64,000 nt of DNA, taken from Medicago truncatula (lineage: Eukaryota > Streptophyta > Magnoliopsida > Fabales > Fabaceae). The notes beneath the pieces are model-generated. The model worked only from the letters and a program-made list of their open reading frames with translations, was not told the DNA's origin and did no database searches. The stretch covers positions 55,763,762 to 55,827,761 of the forward strand of contig NC_053042.1 of the NCBI RefSeq assembly GCF_003473485.1, written 5' to 3'. This document shows, piece after piece, positions 11,674 through 23,770 of the stretch. Numbering within the stretch: position 1 is the stretch's first letter; each line of letters opens with the position of its first letter. The translations under genes were made by a program, and so were the position numbers.

Positions 11674-12634
11674 TCAGAGTTCTTCTCTAGGACTTCTACA
11701 GCTGACCAACTGCATCAGAACTTGTGTTGCTCTCATCCTCCCACTTGGACGTTCATTCTCAATCTTTTGGTTTCTGATATCTGCTGATTCCAAACACCCT
11801 TCTAATGATCCAAAACTAGAACGGGAATATGACATAGACCCTCCATTCTTATCAATCTTCCTTACAGCATTTCCTCCAAACCCTTCACATGTCTCAATAT
11901 CCATCCTTTGCCTACCCTTCTCCTCTGTCTGAGTCGACGCATTAGTCGCTTTCTCAGCAAATTCCCTGTATGTTGTTGCCTTGTAAAGTTTGTAATCGCG
12001 CCGCGAGCCCTTCGCGGTGGAAGAAGGGGAGTCTGCATCCATGCTACTAGAATTGTTTGTTTCATTAGAACTTTTGGAGCTTGGCATCGATAGTATTGTT
12101 TCATAGGATCTAAAGCTTGAAGGTTCTTCTATGAGTAGTGTTCCTTTAAGGACATACTCATGGCTGCTACTCGGGTAAATTAAATCATTCTCGGATAAAT
12201 CTTGCCACACAAATCCATTCCTGTAACTCCTGAATGAAAGGAAGGATAACATCATCAGCACTGTTTGAAAAAACCTTAGTGGATGAAAAACATTATGTAT
12301 GACCAATTATTGCATATACTACCTTTTTGTAGACCAAGAATACATGTTAGCAATTCCTTGTCCTCGGAGAAAACTCAATCTATTTATCACATCTGATCAA
12401 AAAAATAGAGTAACAATTTGAGTTTGAAAGAAAAAAAAGTGAAACTAAATCAAATTGAGTTGTCTGTTTTCTTACTATATATTAGTAGCATTTACCTTGA
12501 AGACATAGTGTTCCATGTGAAGAAGAGATTGAAACATACATGAGATGTGGATGCTCAAGTTGGCCATTTCTAGAAAGGTAGTAAATTACTGGAACTTTAA
12601 CCTCAGCCTCAGTCTCCAATGTTTTCCTTTCCAT
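11674..12634 (-). CDS. SOSEKI family polarity protein (DIX-like domain)
   Basis: Three exons, 12496-12634, 12323-12392 and 11674-12229, join in frame across GT-AG introns to give 254 aa. Near the N-terminus come VPVIYYLSRNGQLEHPH, then VINRLSFLRGQGIANMYSW and SYRNGFVWQDLSENDLIYP, the SOSEKI (formerly DUF966) DIX-like oligomerisation domain. The C-terminus carries RATQVLMQLVSC, a conserved SOSEKI motif. In Arabidopsis SOSEKI proteins polymerise and mark cell edges and corners in response to polarity cues. The ATG at 12634 is the first that fits. The frame is open further upstream without an ATG, so a missed upstream exon is possible. The middle is Ser-rich and probably disordered. The protein is shorter than several family members. 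Confidence 0.88.
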
Positions 12635-14750
12635 GGAAAATTGATCTTTCCTTACTACTAAAGATTTGGTTCCTATTTTTGTGAAGGTAGTGAACTCTAA
12701 GGTATTATTACATTTGGGAAGATGTGGTAGATAATTGGCATTTAAAAGTGAATTGTGGGGGGTAGGTTTGTCTGTATTAGATTTTGAAGGCAACAAGTCA
12801 AACTTCTAAATTTTACAAAGGGAACATGTCTTTTGTTTGTTTAACTTATTCTACTATTATTAACATACACCTGAGATATTCACGAGGCATCAACTTGCAT
12901 GTTTATGGTCAAATATTATTTGATCGTTATCAATTACAGTACCTTCCTGCTCACGGACCAAACTATGCTCAAGACAAAATTCTCATTCTATTCATTCATA
13001 TATAACAGAGTCAAAAGTAGTCCATCCCTTGAAAGTTGAAAAAAATCATTCTATAATACAACAAGGGAAACAAACAAATGGAGACAAGTTTCCCAGCAAA
13101 CAAGCTGAATATGCGGAACCTAGTAATATGAGTTCAAAACTTCAATTGTAGAGTTGAGAATGACGCGTGCACAAAAAAGCATTATGATACTCCACCAACA
13201 TATGCATAGATACTTGAGTCTCTTAACCATTTGATCTAAGGTTTGATTTCTGATTAGTGCGTATGAAAAAACATTTTTTTGAAAAATGTCATCCCTTTAA
13301 ACGAATCTCAATTACTTGAAGGGAATTAGTCTCGACTAATGCGCATGAAGAATACAATTGGTTTTAAAAAAATTGATTACGGCTTAATAGTATATCAAAA
13401 GGGGCTTTGTCAAAAAAAAGTATATCAAAAGGGGTCAAAGGGGCATTCTTCAACCATTCGTTTCTTTCAATTCTTTTCTTTGGTTTTTAATGAGACCAAA
13501 CGAATTGTCATATCAAGAAAATAATGGTAAAGATAAGGAATTTGTCAACTTGTTATATTATAGAAAGTAGAAACAAAAGCTAGTGTCAAACTGTCTACAA
13601 GAAAAAGACAAGAAAAGGTGTACGACTCTTCCTGCATGATTGAGGTTTTAATTGAAATGGGTATGTATGCTAGTAAAAAATGTCTATCACACAAACCCCA
13701 CATAGAATGCCCTGGTTTTCATATTGGAGAAATTTTGTTGATGACTTTTTTATATCAGTGGTGCATGTCTTAATTATGGGTTAATATACATGTCAACTTT
13801 TTAAGTATGGATTAGCCAATTATTGGTGGATTGTTAACATTTGATCAACCAGTCAAAAGTAAGGGATGACTCAATCAAGAGCCCATCCCTCATCATGAAA
13901 TTTTGAGCTTGAAATCACCCATTCCTTGGATTTCATTTTCTGTTAGCAAGCAACCCATGATTCTGAGTAATGACTATTGCATAAGAAAAAAACTTCGCCC
14001 ACCCTGCATTCCTAACTCGATATAAACATTATTTTAGTCAATTTACTTGTTCATTTGATCTATAATCATCATACTTTGACTATCAGACTAATCAAATTAA
14101 ATTTAGTAAAACTTAGCTTACAAACCAAGCTACCTATGGTTTTGGTCAAAGTGTGACTTTTCGTCTTCCAGGATGAAAACTCGATATAGCGTCTGAAAAA
14201 TAGTTTATAAGCTCGTGGTGAAAAACCATTACCAAACAGAGCTTTTTTTGTCAAATGAGCTTATAAGCTATAAGCTCATTTGAGGGTCTTACCAAACAGA
14301 CCCGTGCAGAAAATGGAAAATAATTCACAATAACCAAATACCATTTGCTTACAGTTTGTGGTCTGTATGAGAAACCAGTAAAGAAAAAGTCCAGCTACGA
14401 ACGGAAAAGATGGAAATAATCCACAAACAAGCCTTTAGGAATACCACCAAGCTAAGGTACAACAAAATCAAAGCTTGGTAGGTTTTTACTATTAATTCAC
14501 ATAAAAATTGGCTAACCATTTGTGAATAAATTAATAAACTTCAAACTAGAGAATTTATCTGTCCCCCTACATTTTTTCTTGCTTATATCAAAGACTGAAA
14601 GGGCTAAAAATGACAACAATATGGAACGTGTCCACTACATATACTGTCCTATTTTGTTTTGTTTTTCTTTTCAAAATTAAACTACAATCAAGCCGTCCTC
14701 ATGACCAAACGATATCAAATCAACAATGACATTGAGTTTTCCTGCATGCT
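12635..14750. other. SOSEKI upstream region and intergenic DNA
   Basis: Includes the SOSEKI leader and promoter. The frame upstream of 12634 stays open to about 12796 without an ATG. No other gene is visible. The right third holds a decayed MITE with a perfect palindrome, listed separately, and the 3' flank of PHIP1. Confidence 0.5.
14251..14283. repeat. Perfect 15-bp palindrome inside a decayed MITE
   Basis: Arms TCAAATGAGCTTATA and TATAAGCTCATTTGA are exact complements around an AGC spacer. ACCAAACAGA motifs flank it at about 14231 and 14291. The GCTTATAAGC theme recurs at 2774 and 29245, so it is probably a relic of a Tourist-like MITE. Confidence 0.8.
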
Positions 14751-17700
14751 TCAAAGTGCAGTAGAAGCAGCTATTTGTGGGTTTGGGCATTCCGAGAGAT
14801 TATGTCCTTTTTGACGACACCCGTAGCACATCCTATTCTTCCTCTTGCCACTTGCAACAGAACTTGGTTGCTCAACAGAACTTGGTTTTCCTCCTGCACC
14901 TGGTTGCTCAACTGCAAATGATTTTTCACCGGCACCTGATTTTTCACCGGCAACTGATTTTTCAGCTATAACTGATTTTTCAACTGCGATTGATTTTTCA
15001 CCTGCACCTGGTTTTTCAACTGCAACTGATTTTTCACCTGCAACTGGTTTTTTGTTCAAAGGAACCGCACAACTTATCCTGACAGGCCTTCCAAACAAGA
15101 CACTTTGGTCCAATGCAAGTGCTGTCTTCAGTGACTGACTATCACCGAAATCAACGTGAGCATACCCTCGAAATTCTCCCGTTTCCTTGTCCATACCAAG
15201 TCGTATGGCCTTCACATTGCAATTTGAGAAGAATTTCCTTAGTTCTTCCTCTGTTATTTCCCATGACAGACTTCCAACATATATTCTATTATATCCCTCC
15301 TTCATTTCTGGAGTAAATCGGGTTGCTTGAGTTGCTTTACATGGTTGAATTTTAAGAAAGAGTCCTCCCCTGTTAACATTAAATGTTTTATAAGCATGAA
15401 ATGAAAAATGAGTGAATGCAGCGAATTATAAAATATTGATAGTGTTACTAACATGTCAGCTCCATCAAGAGCCAATGCTCGTTTGGCCGCTGCTTCAGTC
15501 TGCAGGAAGAATGCCACAGAAACGTCAACAAGTTGTCGAAATGCTCCATAATAAGAATCGATTTTTGGAATTGTAAGGTGTTAACTATAAGTGAGAATAA
15601 ACTCGAAAATAATATATGAACCGATGGAAATAGACCTATAATGTATTGCTAATATAGCCTGCTGAAACATTGCAATCAATCCTACCATATAAGGAAGCAC
15701 AAAAAGAGTTTCTAGATTTGACTTGAAATTGCAAAATACCAACAAAATAAAGCTAAAAATGCTTGTTTTAGCCCTCACCTTAAAACTAATTATGGCAATC
15801 CCTCTAAACTTGCCAGTGTCAGGAAAAGTCATGCAATTAATTTCAGTGATGGTGCCACAGCCTTCAAAATAACTGTGAATGTCATCCTCACTTGAATAGT
15901 AGGGAATTCCTCCAACATAAACTTTTGTAGCAACATCACCATTTTCTTGACTGCATGGACATTACAGAACAGATAATCACTTAAAAAACTGGGACAGAAA
16001 TCTCATTGTATGTCAAATAACAACAACAGTAATAACAACAATCAAGCCTTATCCCACCAAGTGGGGTCGGCTACATGGATCAATCGCCGCCATAATGTTC
16101 TATCATATATCATAGCCCTATCCAGCTCATTAATCTCTAGTCTCTAGATTCATAATAGTTTCAATTAAAGTTTTTCTAGGTCTTCCTCTGCCTCTAGTGA
16201 TTTGACTACTCTCATCTGATTTACTTCCCTTGGGCTTTGTTTGGGAGTTTGGTGGGGAGGGGAAGGGAAGGCTCTGGAGGGTTGGAAATATAGGGGAAAA
16301 TTGTAAAATCTTTCACATTTTTTTTTTTTGAGGGGATCTTTCACATTTTTTGAAAGAGTAATTTTTTAGAGAATGATAAATTAACGTTTATGATTAATAT
16401 ATTTTTAATTTTAAGAATATTATAACTACTTAGATTGAATTTGAAAAATTCATCTAAACCCTCCAAAACCCTCCTCTAGTACAATTTTTGAGTTCCCCCA
16501 AATGAGGAGGGTTTTGAATTATGAAGAAAAATGAAACCCCAAAGCCTTCCCCTCTCAATGTCATCTATTTCTTCCACTTGCTCCTTCCTTTTTTTGCAAA
16601 CCCCTCCCCTCCCTTCCCCTCCAAACTCGCAAACAAAGCCTTACTATAGAATCTATATGTCTTCTCTCTACATGTCCAAACCACCTAAGCCGAGTTTTTT
16701 ACCATCTTTTCTACAATAGGTGCTACCCCAACTCTCTACAATATTTTATATTTTCAATTATAATTCTATATCTAGCATATTACTCTTACCACACATCCAA
16801 CGCAACATCCTCAATTATAATTCTATTATTGCATATCAAATAAATAAAAACAAAAAATGCAGCATTATTTAATCTCAGAAACACTACTATATTTCTTTCC
16901 TTCACACAAAATCAATATTAAGTATATGTTTGGTTCCACTTTTAAAGTATCATTGATTTTGCCTCCAGAATTGATTCAAACTTGCGCTAAAATTTGTAAC
17001 AATTGCCTCTACAATTGATTTTTAGTACCAAATTTATTGTTCAAGCATATTTTACATGAATGTATTCAATCATAAATTCATTCAAAATCAATCTTTGTTA
17101 CCATAGAACCAAACACACATTAAATACAAATCCAACCATTACATTGTTTGAGACATTTATCAACTGAACAAAATTAACAATGATAAATCAACCTTCATAA
17201 GTAAGAAAGAAAAAGAAAAAGAAAAAAAATAGATAAATCACCTTGTAGTGGTAGTAGTGTTAGCCAATTCTACAGATTGTGGCATTTCTTCTTGATGATT
17301 AGAATCATTCTCCTCTGCAATTTTGGCCTTACCATTTTCCTCTGCAGTTTTGTTCTTCTTTCTCTTCTTCTTCAATTGATTCTTCTTCTTTTGCTTCTCC
17401 TTCTTCATTGATTTTTTTGCATTCTTAACAACAACCCCATTAGCCAGATCTTCATCATTCTTTTTCACAACCCCATCAGCCACACCATCATCCTCCTTCT
17501 TCACAGCCCCATTAGCCACACCATCTTCATTCTTCTTCTTCTTCTTCTTCTTTTGCTTCTCCTTTTTTTCAATTGATTCATCTTCTTTCTCTTCTACCTT
17601 CATTTTCCTCTTTTTGTTCTTCTTCTTTCCCAAACCCTCATTACCAATTTCCTCGTTTTTGGTTCCTTCATCTTCATTGGATTGAGTTTGTTGCAAAGGA

Positions 17701-17876
17701 CGAAGCTTTCGGAGTTTCTCTCGCTTAGTTAAAATGGGTTTGTTGGTGGAAGAGTTAAGAAGAAGTTTAAGAGAGTTTGAAGATGAAGAAGAAGGTGGAT
17801 TAGATTCAGCGTTAATCTGGTTTAGGGTTAATTCAGCTCTAAGCTTCTGTTTAAGCTTTTTGTTTGATAGAACCAT
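14751..17876 (-). CDS. PHIP1: PHIP1-like RNA-binding protein (two RRMs, CCHC knuckle)
   Basis: Four exons (17242-17876, 15779-15950, 15453-15499, 14751-15369) join in frame to 490 aa. The start MVLSNKKLKQKLR is the first ATG and is followed by a 200-residue Lys/Glu-rich region (KKEKQKKKKKKK). RRM1 spans about 221-295 (KVYVGGIPYY, then KFRGIAIISF). RRM2 spans about 313-385 (RIYVGSLSW, then FRGYAHVDF). A low-complexity linker of AGEKS/AVEKS repeats leads to a zinc knuckle CYGCRQKGHNLSEC at about 466-479. Arabidopsis PHIP1 binds phragmoplastin and Rop GTPase and is linked to RNA delivery at the forming cell plate. It is about 100 residues longer with, as I recall, several knuckles; only one is seen here. 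The large first intron carries a LINE fragment split by a Tourist MITE. Confidence 0.92.
16025..16765 (-). mobile_element. RTE-type LINE 3' fragment, split by a MITE
   Basis: Read on the minus strand, 16641-16765 gives VGVAPIVEKMVK and a WFGH-like remnant. 16025-16232 gives RGRGRPRK, then MIYDRTLWRRLIHVADPTWW, followed by a TTG/TTA-rich tail. These are the last residues and the 3' tail of plant RTE-clade LINEs. The two halves are continuous once the MITE at 16233-16640 is set aside. The rest of the element is absent, as expected from 5' truncation. It lies in PHIP1 intron 1. Confidence 0.8.
16233..16640. mobile_element. Tourist-like MITE in PHIP1 intron 1
   Basis: 408 bp with ends GGCTTTGTTTGGGAGTTTGG and, inverted, CCAAACTCGCAAACAAAGCC. 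The flanks are TTG on the left and TTA on the right, a near-perfect 3-bp PIF/Harbinger target duplication. It interrupts the LINE fragment and is therefore younger than it. It is the same family as 10950-11331. Confidence 0.88.
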
Positions 17877-19512
17877 TCTCAATCTTACGCGAAGAATTTC
17901 AACACTGGGTTTTTGGTTCTACTTCAATCAATTTTTAGGGTTTCGATTCATTTGGGGTAAAAACAATGCAAAACGACGCCGCCTCCTGAAGCTTTTTGTT
18001 TTGGTTTTCCTGTGTATGTAGCTTTAACTAAGAACTGTGAAGAGAGGGAGGAGACGGTGTTTTGGGCCTTGGGTTAAAACAAGTAGGGAAGTTATTTTGG
18101 GCCTTCCGGGAAAACCCATTTGATATTGGTAGCTTCGTTTTTACTTTTTCTTATATATTCGCATACACAACATATTGGAGGCCTCCATATGTTTTTTTTT
18201 AAGCAGTCAAAATAGCTAACTGAAATTGACACCAGGGATGATTAAACCTGAAATTTTGAGATGCACACTCAAAGATCTCAAGCTAAATTGGAGCAACAAT
18301 ATACCATCACAATTCCTTCATTCCATGTTGTTTTTTGGGTGCAATTTTATGACATACCAACTAGATACATGATCAAAGGAGAAAGTTTTGAAGATTCAAT
18401 GGCGAGTTAATAGAATATATATGACTCAAGTTTTTCTTCAGATTTTTTGAGAACTTTCATAAGAATTAGAGTATGTATGAGTGTGAAAAAGAATCTTAAA
18501 CAAGGGGAAAAATACATCTAGCCAATGGAAAAGGGAAGACCGATCGATTCAAATATGAATGATGGGCTCAACATTGGATTGGTCTAATGTTTTTAACGCG
18601 CGCTTCCTTGATGATATGCACGTGTTATAAGAATTTTGATCATCTCACTTCAAAAATTGATCTTTACCAATTGAAACTTACCAAAATATCCCCAATAGCA
18701 GTTTACAATCGTTTGCCCCCAACGGTAGTTAACTGCTGCTTGCTAAATGAACTAATGACAGCTAACTGTCATTGAGTTCTAGCTTACATCAGAATAGCAA
18801 CAACATCTCCCACACTTCTCCAAAATACAAATCAACCTCTTTTCATTTGCTTAACATGTCATTTTCTAAAGACAATAGAAAACGATAGATGATAATTTAT
18901 AGTTTAATTTCATCTTCGTTCAACTCAGACAATTATATTACATATACACGATTAAAGAAGCCTAACATGTCATTCTCCCTAAGGATGTTGTATCATGTTG
19001 TTGGATTTTAGCTAATTCATATAAGTTTATGAAAATGTTACATTGAAGTGTCTTGCTTAGTATAAGGATTCACTAGTCTCTTTTAGAAAACTCAAAAGAA
19101 TTGAGAGAACATGTTTTGTATTCTACCTAATGAGTTATGCATATTTTCACATCGAATTTCTTCATGTAAAATGAGTAATAACGAAAGAGAACATGTTTCA
19201 ATATTCTTTTGAACTTTATCATACTACCATGTCAACTGACACGTTTCAATAGACAAAGGAGCATGAAAGTTCAAAACAACATCTTAAAAAAAGTAATTGC
19301 CTTTTTATTCATTTTTGCAAAAAAAAATTAAAATAATCCTTCCGAGATTTTCTTTTTTAATGAAAAGGATTTTTCATTGACCTCTATTTCATAATAAGTC
19401 TCCTTTTTAATCTCAACTGCTTCTTCTTCCTACATACACAAGTTTTCATAAAAAGTTATCATTTAAGACATTTAAAGAGTGCTTCATAGACACTCGTTAA
19501 CATTAAAAAAAA
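17877..19512. other. PHIP1 promoter side and intergenic DNA
   Basis: The bases just right of 17876 should hold the PHIP1 leader and promoter. No other gene is visible to 19512. A reverse-oriented SINE relic lies at about 18196-18292. Confidence 0.5.
18196..18292 (-). mobile_element. Decayed SINE copy
   Basis: A T run is followed by AAGCAGTCAAAATAGC and, further on, CACCAGGGATGATTAAACCT and GCACACTC. This parallels the better preserved minus-strand SINE at 59707-59831 (AAGAAGCTAAATTAGC, then CACTAGGGAGAATTGAACCT). The 5' half is diverged. Confidence 0.55.
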
Positions 19513-21196
19513 GACTAAATTAATCAAATGATCCCTCAACTAATTCTCAGTTTTCGTTTTGGTCCCATTAGTCCAAAAATCATCATTTTGGTCCCTCAAC
19601 GTTTGCTCCGTTATTCGATTTGGTCCTCACCGTTAGTCTTTTAATTTTTAATATTCATGATGCGATTTTAACCATTTGATTGCATGTCTATTGTTTCTAA
19701 TAGTGAGCCATCATCACCTAACTTTTTCACATTTATTCATCTCCTTCAATCTTCATCATTATGTTCATATAAACCCAAATTTTTTTAACAGTCAGACCAA
19801 AAAAATGCTAGAATTGATTGAATACTTCACTTAAATCTCAAATTTTCATCTATAAACATCACTAGAACAATTGTTGATCCATTCGAAATTGCATATCTAA
19901 CATAAATTCAAAACCATTTTATGAACAACACCATTAATTATTCTCCATCAGAATCCATTGTTCCTCATCCCTACCAACAACAACAACCTAAAATCCAGAT
20001 TCAACCCATCAAAACATTAACAACAATAGGGAAGAGATTTGCATCTCCACTAACATGTATTATTGTTGCTATTCAAATTGTTGCTGTTCTACCTCGTGAT
20101 ACACAAGAACAATGGATGCATCACTCTCTTTTGCCTCTGTTACCTTGCCTCCTCAAATAACAACCCTGACATCATTATCAAATCAATTCAACAACAAAAA
20201 CATCATCATCAATTCTTAGAACTCCAACAGGGAAAAATAAAGGATGATGAAAATACATATAAGGGACAATTGATTTTAATTATTATATGACCCTTGTAAA
20301 TTAAATAAAGGACGATGAAAGAGGACGCTATTGATGATTCTGTGCTCGACAGAGAGAAGGAAGGGAAGAAGCAGAAAGGAAACGACGATAGTGAGTGATA
20401 AGAGAAATTATATACTGTTTGTTGAGAGAGAAAACATGAATTGGTTTTGTGAAAGGGTTGTAGATCGATGAACAATAGTTAATAACAGCCAGAATTAATA
20501 ATAATATTTTTTATGGGTTAATCGTAAATACAAATCTTGTTTCTAAAAGGAACCAGTTTTTTTTTTTAATGGGTTTTATGAGTTCATGAATTTATGAATT
20601 TCTTTTTCAGTGATGGTGGTGTAGGGATGAATTTATGATGGTGGTGTGTGATGAATTTGGGAGAAGAAGATATGAAGATTCCTGGAGACGAAGGCATTGT
20701 TGGTGATGAAGGAATTCTATAATTTTTTTTTGGGAACGCTGAGATAGATCTGAGAACGAAGATGAGAGACAAACCATTTTTTGTGGATTTTAATATATTT
20801 TTTTTGTGGGTTGTTTGAATTTTTTCTGGGTTTATTATTAATAGAAATCAATGGTGATGATGATGTTGTTGTTGATGATGGTTGATGTTTTTGAATTTTT
20901 CTGGAAAAAAATCGATGAAGATGATGAAAAAGAGTTAGGAAGAAGATGAAGGAAGGGGGAATTAATTAGTTGTTGTTGACTCACTATAAGATAAAATACA
21001 CTTACGTAATCTAATGGTCCTCCTTTTTAAAAAAAATCAAACGGTTAAAATTAAAATAATTAATAGGATCTATGGTGTATCACTCTTAAGGTTGGTTCAC
21101 CATAGACATTTGAGGGATCAAAATGATGATTTTTAAACTTATGGGACCAAAAAGAAAATTGAGAATTAGTTGAGGGACTATTAGATTAATTTAGCC
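19513..21196. mobile_element. Large MULE-like inverted-repeat element
   Basis: 1,684 bp. The left end GACTAAATTAATCAAATGAT is mirrored by ATTAGATTAATTTAGCC at the right. The arms are long, about 130 bp, with the theme GAGGGACCAAAA and its complement. TTAAAAAAAA flanks both sides (19503-19512 and 21197-21206), consistent with a 9-10-bp Mutator-type duplication, although the A run makes its length uncertain. The interior has CAA/TCA-rich and GATGAAGA-rich halves with short open frames but no recognisable protein. Confidence 0.85.
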
Positions 21197-21206
21197 TTAA
21201 AAAAAA

Positions 21207-22859
21207 CATTGCTTTACATAAAGGTTTCTAGTTCGATAGAAAATGATTTGCTAAACTAGTTCTTACAGCAAATAAAAACCATCATCCCTCTTTGTAATGA
21301 AACTTTTTTACGAATTGTGATAAAAAAAAAAAAATAACTAGCATATCATGATATCATCATTATTAGCCTCAATACAAAGATGCACAATTTTTTATAAAAG
21401 AAATTATATTTATACAACCACTTTATTATATTTTTTTGACAACTTTATCTCTTATATTCACATTATAGTATTGTTACTCTCTATCTCTCTCCTTTTTTCT
21501 CTCTCTATTATTTTGAACTAACAAGAAGAGAGAAAATGAAAGTTATCATCAAAGTTGTTCAAAATAGTTGTACATATATCACTAATTTTTTCTTAAAATG
21601 AAAATTATTATTAACGTGAATGCCCGAGCAGAAGATGTACCCGGATATCTAAAAAGACTACAAAACACTTCCTAAACAGTTAATGTCAACCAGATAGTTT
21701 TTACATTCATTCTATGCATTTGAATTGTTCATGGTTTATGGAATGTAGAGTCTTTAATCTTTTAAGCTTGATAACGGGTTTGAGTTAGTTTGGTAACAAA
21801 AATGGTATTTTGTAAGTCAAATCCGCTTAGACCAACAGAGAGATTAAACTAATCAATCTTCAGATAATCAGTGTCGTCTCTAAGATTTTGAATATTATTG
21901 TGTGTGAAATATAAAATTGGTATTATAATTTTGTATTAAGTAATACCATGTACGTACGCACGCACGCACACATACACACACGTGTAAACACACACTTAAA
22001 ATAAATCGAGATCTTACCAAAATGCTACCAAACTTTATAGATATAGTATATTATGATAGAAGTCTCTACAAAAGATGGGATGATAATTAGATTTCTTGAT
22101 TCAAATTTATGTTATTTTAGTTTCTAATGATTTCGGCTCATAAAATATTCATATTAAAAAAATATATTAAGTGAGTTTTTATTTCTTATAGGAACCGATG
22201 AATGAGTCTTTTAACCTTTACTCAAACTATGAATCATTAAAAGCCCAATTAACCTTCAACAAATTATCTTCTAGTACACTCTTTTCTTCTTATACTTTAT
22301 CTCGAGTTCTTTGACTTCGTCGCTTTCCTCTCGTGCAGTGGTCACATTCTTTTGGTATCTTGACAAGTGGAAATGCAGTTTGATTTGAGTGACTTGTTTT
22401 GCACCCACTCCTTGTATAAAATTAGGCAAATTCAATGGTACATTCAATAAATTTGGATGTATCGGTACACTAAGTTGTAAAATTAATAATAAATGAGTTG
22501 TTTTTTTTTTAAGAAAAATAATTATTTTCTATCTTTGACAACTAAGATAATTAAATTTTATATACCAAAAGTTTCGACGAAATAAAATTTAATTTTTAAA
22601 ATTTTTTATTACTCATAACAATGAATATTGATTATTTTTTATGACAAAATGTAAATTTTGTAATATGATCCTTATAAACAATGAAATGATTATTTTTCTT
22701 ATGAAATGATGTTTTATAAAATATAAATATTGACAAATACCTTTTATCACTTTAATTTATATATATTTTGTGAAACAAGAGTACCGGTACACTCAAAATT
22801 ATGAGTGTATCATAGAAGTTCCCATAAAATTATGCCCAATGCATTCTATAACGCCCCGA
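21207..22859. other. Intergenic, nothing assigned
   Basis: AT-rich, with a short CA/CGCA run at about 21956-21992 and no gene pattern. It ends where the DUF7745-like relic begins. Confidence 0.5.
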
Positions 22860-23770
22860 TTATTTCTCCTTATAAATGACTTTTCCCGGCACCTTACGAA
22901 TTCTTTCTGAGCATCTCAATATCAAAAGGGGCATAAGATTCATTAGGGGTTCCCTGATCATTGGGTAGGCAAGTTGGTGCAAGGCTAAAGCCGAGTTGTA
23001 ACTGATACAACCCATTGTCCCTACGAGTGGTGCATTAGGGAAGTCACCACATAGATACAACACTTGTTACTTCTTTCCACTTAGGGTACCATCGCACTTT
23101 GTCTGCTTTAAGTTCAACCAAGATCTATGCCCATTTTTTTAGCATCTTGTGCCTGTAAGTCTAGCAACCGAAAGTCTTTAATAGGCCAACAATCTTCATA
23201 ACCACTTTGAAAAACATCGCTCGTCATCTATACGTAAAGAACTAATTGACAACACAACAATCGTTTACCTGTCTTTTCACGACACATGTTTAACGTATAA
23301 AAAACATCCGCCAAGACTCTTGACACCTTTTTTTTTCCTTTCCTTTTCACACTTATAGTTATAGAAGACCCATATTGCTGCCAAACTAATCACATTATCT
23401 GCACTTGGAAACAAAGCTAAACCATAGATCGTCAAAGCCAACATATCCATAAACTTTTTTCCATTCTCCATTATTAGCTAAGGCTTTCAACAGATCCTCT
23501 AAGTACTGCCTTTTGATACCACTGGTTGTATTCGTGTTTTCCTTACCTATAAGGTGGGTCATAGAATTGTAATAAGCAGGAAAGTGCCTCTATCTAAACA
23601 TCCACCCTTAACAAATCCAAGATCTTTCCATACTTCTTCTTAAAGTCATCACGTTCTTCACAAGTTAACCGCTCAATAAAGAGATTCAAACTCTCAATAT
23701 CTAGTTTCTTGATCATGACGGGTAGTCTTCCTCGTTTCTACTTTCTCAAAGATATGCTCCGTATTTAAAA
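22860..23770 (-). pseudogene. Decayed DUF7745-like repeat-family coding relic
   Basis: Minus-strand pieces resemble the legume DUF7745 family by recall. ALTIYGLALFPSADNV is near 23400; FPNAPLVGTMGCISYN, then ALHQLAYPM, are near 22960-23050. The coding frame is broken several times and no intact gene is possible. Proteins of this family are often found with retroelements in legume genomes, so it may be a fossil of such an element or of a host repeat family. No terminal repeats were seen around it. Confidence 0.55.

Noticed and set aside
12635-12796. N-terminal extension of the SOSEKI protein
   Set aside because: The frame is open but contains no ATG before 12634 and lacks recognisable SOSEKI sequence. 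It would need an unseen upstream exon.
19921-20475. Small open frames rich in Gln, Ser and His
   Set aside because: They lie inside a MULE-like element and come from CAA/TCA simple-sequence tracts.
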